Source of the DNA: Trichocoleus sp. FACHB-46
Lineage (GTDB): Bacteria > Cyanobacteriota > Cyanobacteriia > FACHB-46
NCBI RefSeq assembly: GCF_014695385.1
Contig: NZ_JACJOD010000031.1
Coordinates: forward strand, 186,001-250,000
Length of the DNA stretch: 64,000 nucleotides
Direction: 5' to 3'
Shown here: positions 61,436 through 64,000 of the stretch, one piece after another
Numbering within the stretch: the first letter of the stretch is position 1
How the letters are laid out: the number at the start of each line of letters is the position of its first letter
The notes under the pieces: generated by a model
The model's input: only the letters and a program-made list of their open reading frames with translations
Told to the model about the DNA's origin: nothing
Databases searched by the model: none
Position numbers and translations under genes: made by a program

Positions 61436-62331
61436 CAACTACTGATCGTCCTACTGGCACTCCATCCGAGGAAGTAGAAGCCGCAAAGCTACCCCCATCA
61501 GGTTTTTCTCGGCGACGCTTGGGAGTCGCGATCGCCGCAGTTCTGATTGCGCTGTTTTGCTTGGCTCCCATCCTGTGGCAGCTACTCACTTCTGTCAAAG
61601 TTAATGCTGATATTTCAGCCGTACCTACGGTTTATTTCCCCACCCGCTTTACTCTGAATCACTATACAGAACTGTTTACCCGCCGCCCGTTTCTGCAATA
61701 TGTCGGCAACAGTTTTCTGGTCTCGATCCTCTCCACTCTTTTAGCGTTAGGTCTGGGAGCCCCCGCCGCCTATGCCTTAGCACGTCTCCGCATTCCTGGT
61801 GAACGGGTAGTTCTAGCCGCAGTCCTAATCGTGACTCTGTTTCCCTACATTCTGCTGTTCTTAGGTCTGCTAGAAGTAGTTCGGGCTTTAAATCTAGGCA
61901 ACAACTATTTAGCTTTGATCATTCCCTACACCGCCATTAACCTGCCTTTGACCATTCTGGTGATGCGGAGCTTTTTCCAGCAACTCCCCCGTGACCTAGA
62001 AGATGCCGCCAAAGTAGACGGTTTCAACACCTGGCAAATGCTGACCCAGATCGTGCTGCCCATGACCTTGCCTGCCCTCGTCACCACAGGCATTCTCACC
62101 TTCATCTCTGCCTGGAATGAATTTATCTTTGCTCTCACCTTCATCACCCGTGAGGACATGAAAACGATTCCTGTCGCCGCTGCCCAGCTCGGTGGTGCCT
62201 CCATCTTTGAAATTCCCTACGGTCCGATCGCCGCAGCCACCGTTCTCGGCACCTTACCCCTCGTCATTCTAGTGCTGTTGTTCCAACGCAAAATTGTTCA
62301 AGGACTCACTGCGGGAGCGGTGAAAGGATAA
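61432..62331 (+). CDS. Sugar ABC transporter permease, MalG type
   Basis: The 299-residue protein has six membrane helices ('VAIAAVLIALFCLAPILWQL' first) and an EAA loop in 'LEDAAKVDGFNTWQMLTQIV' followed by LPMTLP. 'ILTFISAWNEFIFALTFITR' is the typical MalG WNEF segment. It completes the transmembrane pore with the preceding permease. An Arg-rich, cytosolic N-terminus of about 25 residues precedes the first helix. The ATPase gene follows after 13 bases. Confidence 0.94.
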   Translation: MTTTDRPTGTPSEEVEAAKLPPSGFSRRRLGVAIAAVLIALFCLAPILWQLLTSVKVNADISAVPTVYFPTRFTLNHYTELFTRRPFLQYVGNSFLVSILSTLLALGLGAPAAYALARLRIPGERVVLAAVLIVTLFPYILLFLGLLEVVRALNLGNNYLALIIPYTAINLPLTILVMRSFFQQLPRDLEDAAKVDGFNTWQMLTQIVLPMTLPALVTTGILTFISAWNEFIFALTFITREDMKTIPVAAAQLGGASIFEIPYGPIAAATVLGTLPLVILVLLFQRKIVQGLTAGAVKG

Positions 62332-62344
62332 ATCTGAAATCGTT

Positions 62345-63430
62345 ATGGCTAAACTTGAACTACAAAATTTAAACAAAACCTATACTCCTAAAGTTGTTCC
62401 GGTTAAGGATGTCAGCGTGAGTGTAGAGGATGGTGAATTCTTGACACTCTTGGGGCCGTCGGGTTGCGGCAAATCTACGATTTTGCGGTTGATTGCGGGG
62501 CTAGAAGCACCAACGCGAGGTCGCATCACGATCGCAGGTCGAGATGTCAGTCGCATGAGTCCGGGCGATCGCAATATTGCAATGGTGTTCCAGAGCTACG
62601 CCCTCTACCCGCACCTCAGCGTTTACGACAACATTGCTTCTGGCTTAAAACTCCGGGGCAAGCTCTCTGGTGAGGAAATTCGCCAACGGATTAGTGAGGT
62701 ATCTCATGTGCTGGGTTTGGATGAGTTGATGAGCCGCAAGCCAGGGCAACTCTCTGGGGGCCAGCGACAACGGGTGGCAGTAGGACGAGCCTTGGTGCGC
62801 CGACCGGATGTGTTTTTGTTAGATGAACCGCTGAGTAATTTAGATGCTTTGCTGCGCGAGCATGTGCGAGCTGAGCTGAAGCAACTGTTTGAAGCCCAAA
62901 ACACGCCAGTTGTCTACGTCACCCACGACCAAACAGAAGCCATGACCCTTTCGACCAAGGTTGCCGTACTTTCCAACGGTAGTGTGCAGCAGCTTGCCTC
63001 TCCCCAACGCATCTACACTCATCCCGCCAACCAGTTTGTCGCAGGGTTTGTCGGTAGTCCCCAAATGAACTTGCTGACGCTGCCTTGTCAGGGCCAGTAT
63101 GCCTTGTTAGGAGACACCAAAATTCCTTTACCCGCAGGCATTACTGCCCCCAAGCAAATATCGTTGGGCATCCGACCAGAGCATGTGGCCTTAGTTGGCG
63201 ATGAAGTTCCTCAAGCCGTAACGGTGCAGGGCAAGATTTTTCTAGTGGAGAATCTGGGAATGCAGAATTTGTTAAGTGTCCAGGTGCAGCATCAGCAAGC
63301 CCACCAAATTAAGCTGCGGGCTTTACTACCCGCAGATCATAAGTGGGATGGTGAGGTAGTAAGTCTCGCTTTGCCCTTGGACAGAATTCACTGGTTTGAT
63401 GTGGAAACGGGCGATCGCCTCAATCCTTAA
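62345..63430 (+). CDS. Sugar ABC transporter ATP-binding protein, MalK/UgpC type
   Basis: The 361-residue ATPase has Walker A 'TLLGPSGCGKSTILRLIAGL', Q-loop 'AMVFQSYALYPHLSVYDNIA', signature 'QLSGGQRQRVAVGRAL', Walker B 'VFLLDEPLSNLDALLREHV' and H-loop 'VVYVTHDQTEAMTLSTKVAV'. The C-terminal 120 residues form the TOBE/OB-type regulatory domain of MalK ('LGIRPEHVALVGDEVPQA'). It energises the importer. Being linked to the operon, it is probably dedicated rather than shared. Confidence 0.95.
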   Translation: MAKLELQNLNKTYTPKVVPVKDVSVSVEDGEFLTLLGPSGCGKSTILRLIAGLEAPTRGRITIAGRDVSRMSPGDRNIAMVFQSYALYPHLSVYDNIASGLKLRGKLSGEEIRQRISEVSHVLGLDELMSRKPGQLSGGQRQRVAVGRALVRRPDVFLLDEPLSNLDALLREHVRAELKQLFEAQNTPVVYVTHDQTEAMTLSTKVAVLSNGSVQQLASPQRIYTHPANQFVAGFVGSPQMNLLTLPCQGQYALLGDTKIPLPAGITAPKQISLGIRPEHVALVGDEVPQAVTVQGKIFLVENLGMQNLLSVQVQHQQAHQIKLRALLPADHKWDGEVVSLALPLDRIHWFDVETGDRLNP

Positions 63431-63451
63431 ATTCTCAAACCTAACTTAGGT

Positions 63452-64000
63452 CTAAACAGGTTCCAAAATCCAGTAATACCCCTCATAAATCACTTTGAAG
63501 CCAGCCTCCCGGAAAATTTGCTGATTCGTTTCTTGATTTTCTGGCGAGGCAGGCAGGAGAGGCACACTGGTATATAGCAGGCCTTGGGGCGAAATTGCTT
63601 TTCTGAAGTTACGGAAGAAGTCAGTGATTTGCTCGGGTGAGCTGTAGGTATAGAGAAAATCAGAACGACTAAACAGATGTAGGCAGGCAATGACATCAAA
63701 CTTCTCTTCGGCAGAGGGCAACCAGTCGCCAATCTCCGAGAACTCCATGACTTTGTGCTTGTACGAAAGAGGGTGTGAGTACTCCTGTTTGTTGTGTGGT
63801 CTGGGTTCAATTCCAGTGACTTGTGCCCCTAGAATTTGCAGGATTTCGGCGGCGATCGGTGGGTGATCGTTGTAGAAGTGCACTAGTAAGTCTTCATCAT
63901 CTGGAGAAGGTGCATAAGAGGAGAGGGCACCGCAGCCAATATCTAGAACTTTAAAGCCATACAAAGGGCTGGTGTTCATGTGGTCAAAATTGCCACATAG
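63452..64000 (-). CDS. Class I SAM-dependent methyltransferase, 5' end cut by the window edge
   Basis: On the minus strand the frame is open to the right edge; an internal ATG at 63979 is probably not the true start because only seven residues would precede the SAM motif. 'VLDIGCGALSSYAP' is the glycine-rich motif I, 'VTGIEPRPHNKQEY' carries the acidic ribose-binding residue, and 'FDVIACLHLFSRSDFLYTYS' is motif II. The C-terminal half has 'ISPQGLLYTSVPLLPASPEN', normal for this fold. The methyl acceptor is unknown. It converges with the MalK-type gene (21-base gap). Confidence 0.8.
   Translation of the reverse strand, partial: LCGNFDHMNTSPLYGFKVLDIGCGALSSYAPSPDDEDLLVHFYNDHPPIAAEILQILGAQVTGIEPRPHNKQEYSHPLSYKHKVMEFSEIGDWLPSAEEKFDVIACLHLFSRSDFLYTYSSPEQITDFFRNFRKAISPQGLLYTSVPLLPASPENQETNQQIFREAGFKVIYEGYYWILEPV

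Overview
The window is chromosomal DNA of a cyanobacterium. The octamer GCGATCGC (HIP1) recurs throughout, inside and outside genes, as is typical of many cyanobacteria. Several genes are characteristically cyanobacterial: a short sucrose-phosphate-synthase-type glycosyltransferase, a CYP110-like P450, DUF3177, the lipid-A-disaccharide-synthase-related protein, a two-domain SH3b-NlpC/P60 endopeptidase, a CobA-HemD fusion and a PEP-CTERM esterase. A filamentous Leptolyngbya-like organism would fit, but the genus cannot be fixed from sequence alone. No rRNA, phage, integron, CRISPR array or intact transposase was seen.

Layout. 1-5 kb: tail of a MATE transporter, a ribbon-helix-helix protein, an HNH nuclease, small hypotheticals, a tail-anchored GNAT and a GT4 glycosyltransferase. 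5-16 kb: cell-surface genes (GT2, an AT-rich GT39-like enzyme, NlpC/P60, a beta-lactamase-fold hydrolase, an outer-membrane barrel protein), an orphan amino-acid-type binding protein, tRNA-Ser(GCU), a 1.1-kb gene-free stretch with a good promoter, and the sucrose-phosphate-synthase-like gene. 16-28 kb: membrane proteins (TIGR04222, MscS, OPT, DUF3177, DUF2243), RecQ, an LpxB-related protein and ComB. 28-40 kb: thioredoxin-like protein, CRP-type regulator, M61 peptidase, TerB-like protein, NadA, a membrane protein with a possible immune-type N-terminal domain, a metallophosphoesterase, tRNA-Ser(UGA), DUF72, CobA-HemD and a GH10-like protein. 40-52 kb: TPR and ankyrin proteins, PEP-CTERM esterase, creatininase-like protein, lytic transglycosylase, PPK2, P450, a TIGR02391 protein and a large TPR protein. 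52-64 kb: two transport clusters and a methyltransferase cut by the right edge.

Genes that appear to work together. (i) On the minus strand, 58.2 to 52.5 kb, a complete ABC importer (NMT1/THI5-like binding protein, ATPase, permease) runs into a cytosine-deaminase-like amidohydrolase and an FAD-linked oxidase. Tight spacing suggests one uptake-and-catabolism operon for an unknown nitrogen heterocycle; a TauE-type exporter lies just upstream. (ii) 59.2-63.4 kb is a four-gene sugar or compatible-solute ABC importer. (iii) The remaining genes are mostly single transcription units, often convergent with very short gaps.

The most distinctive non-coding content is a set of dispersed structured repeats. 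Family A (four copies) carries two hairpins, one with a compensatory base-pair change between copies. Family B (three copies) is a C-rich/G-rich hairpin. B and A occur twice as a B-then-A module, one of them inside the ABC operon. A third short repeat (C) lies in the leaders of PPK2 and the P450. Other candidates are a structured leader before the lytic transglycosylase, a palindrome over the nadA promoter and a near-consensus promoter far upstream of the sucrose-phosphate-synthase-like gene.
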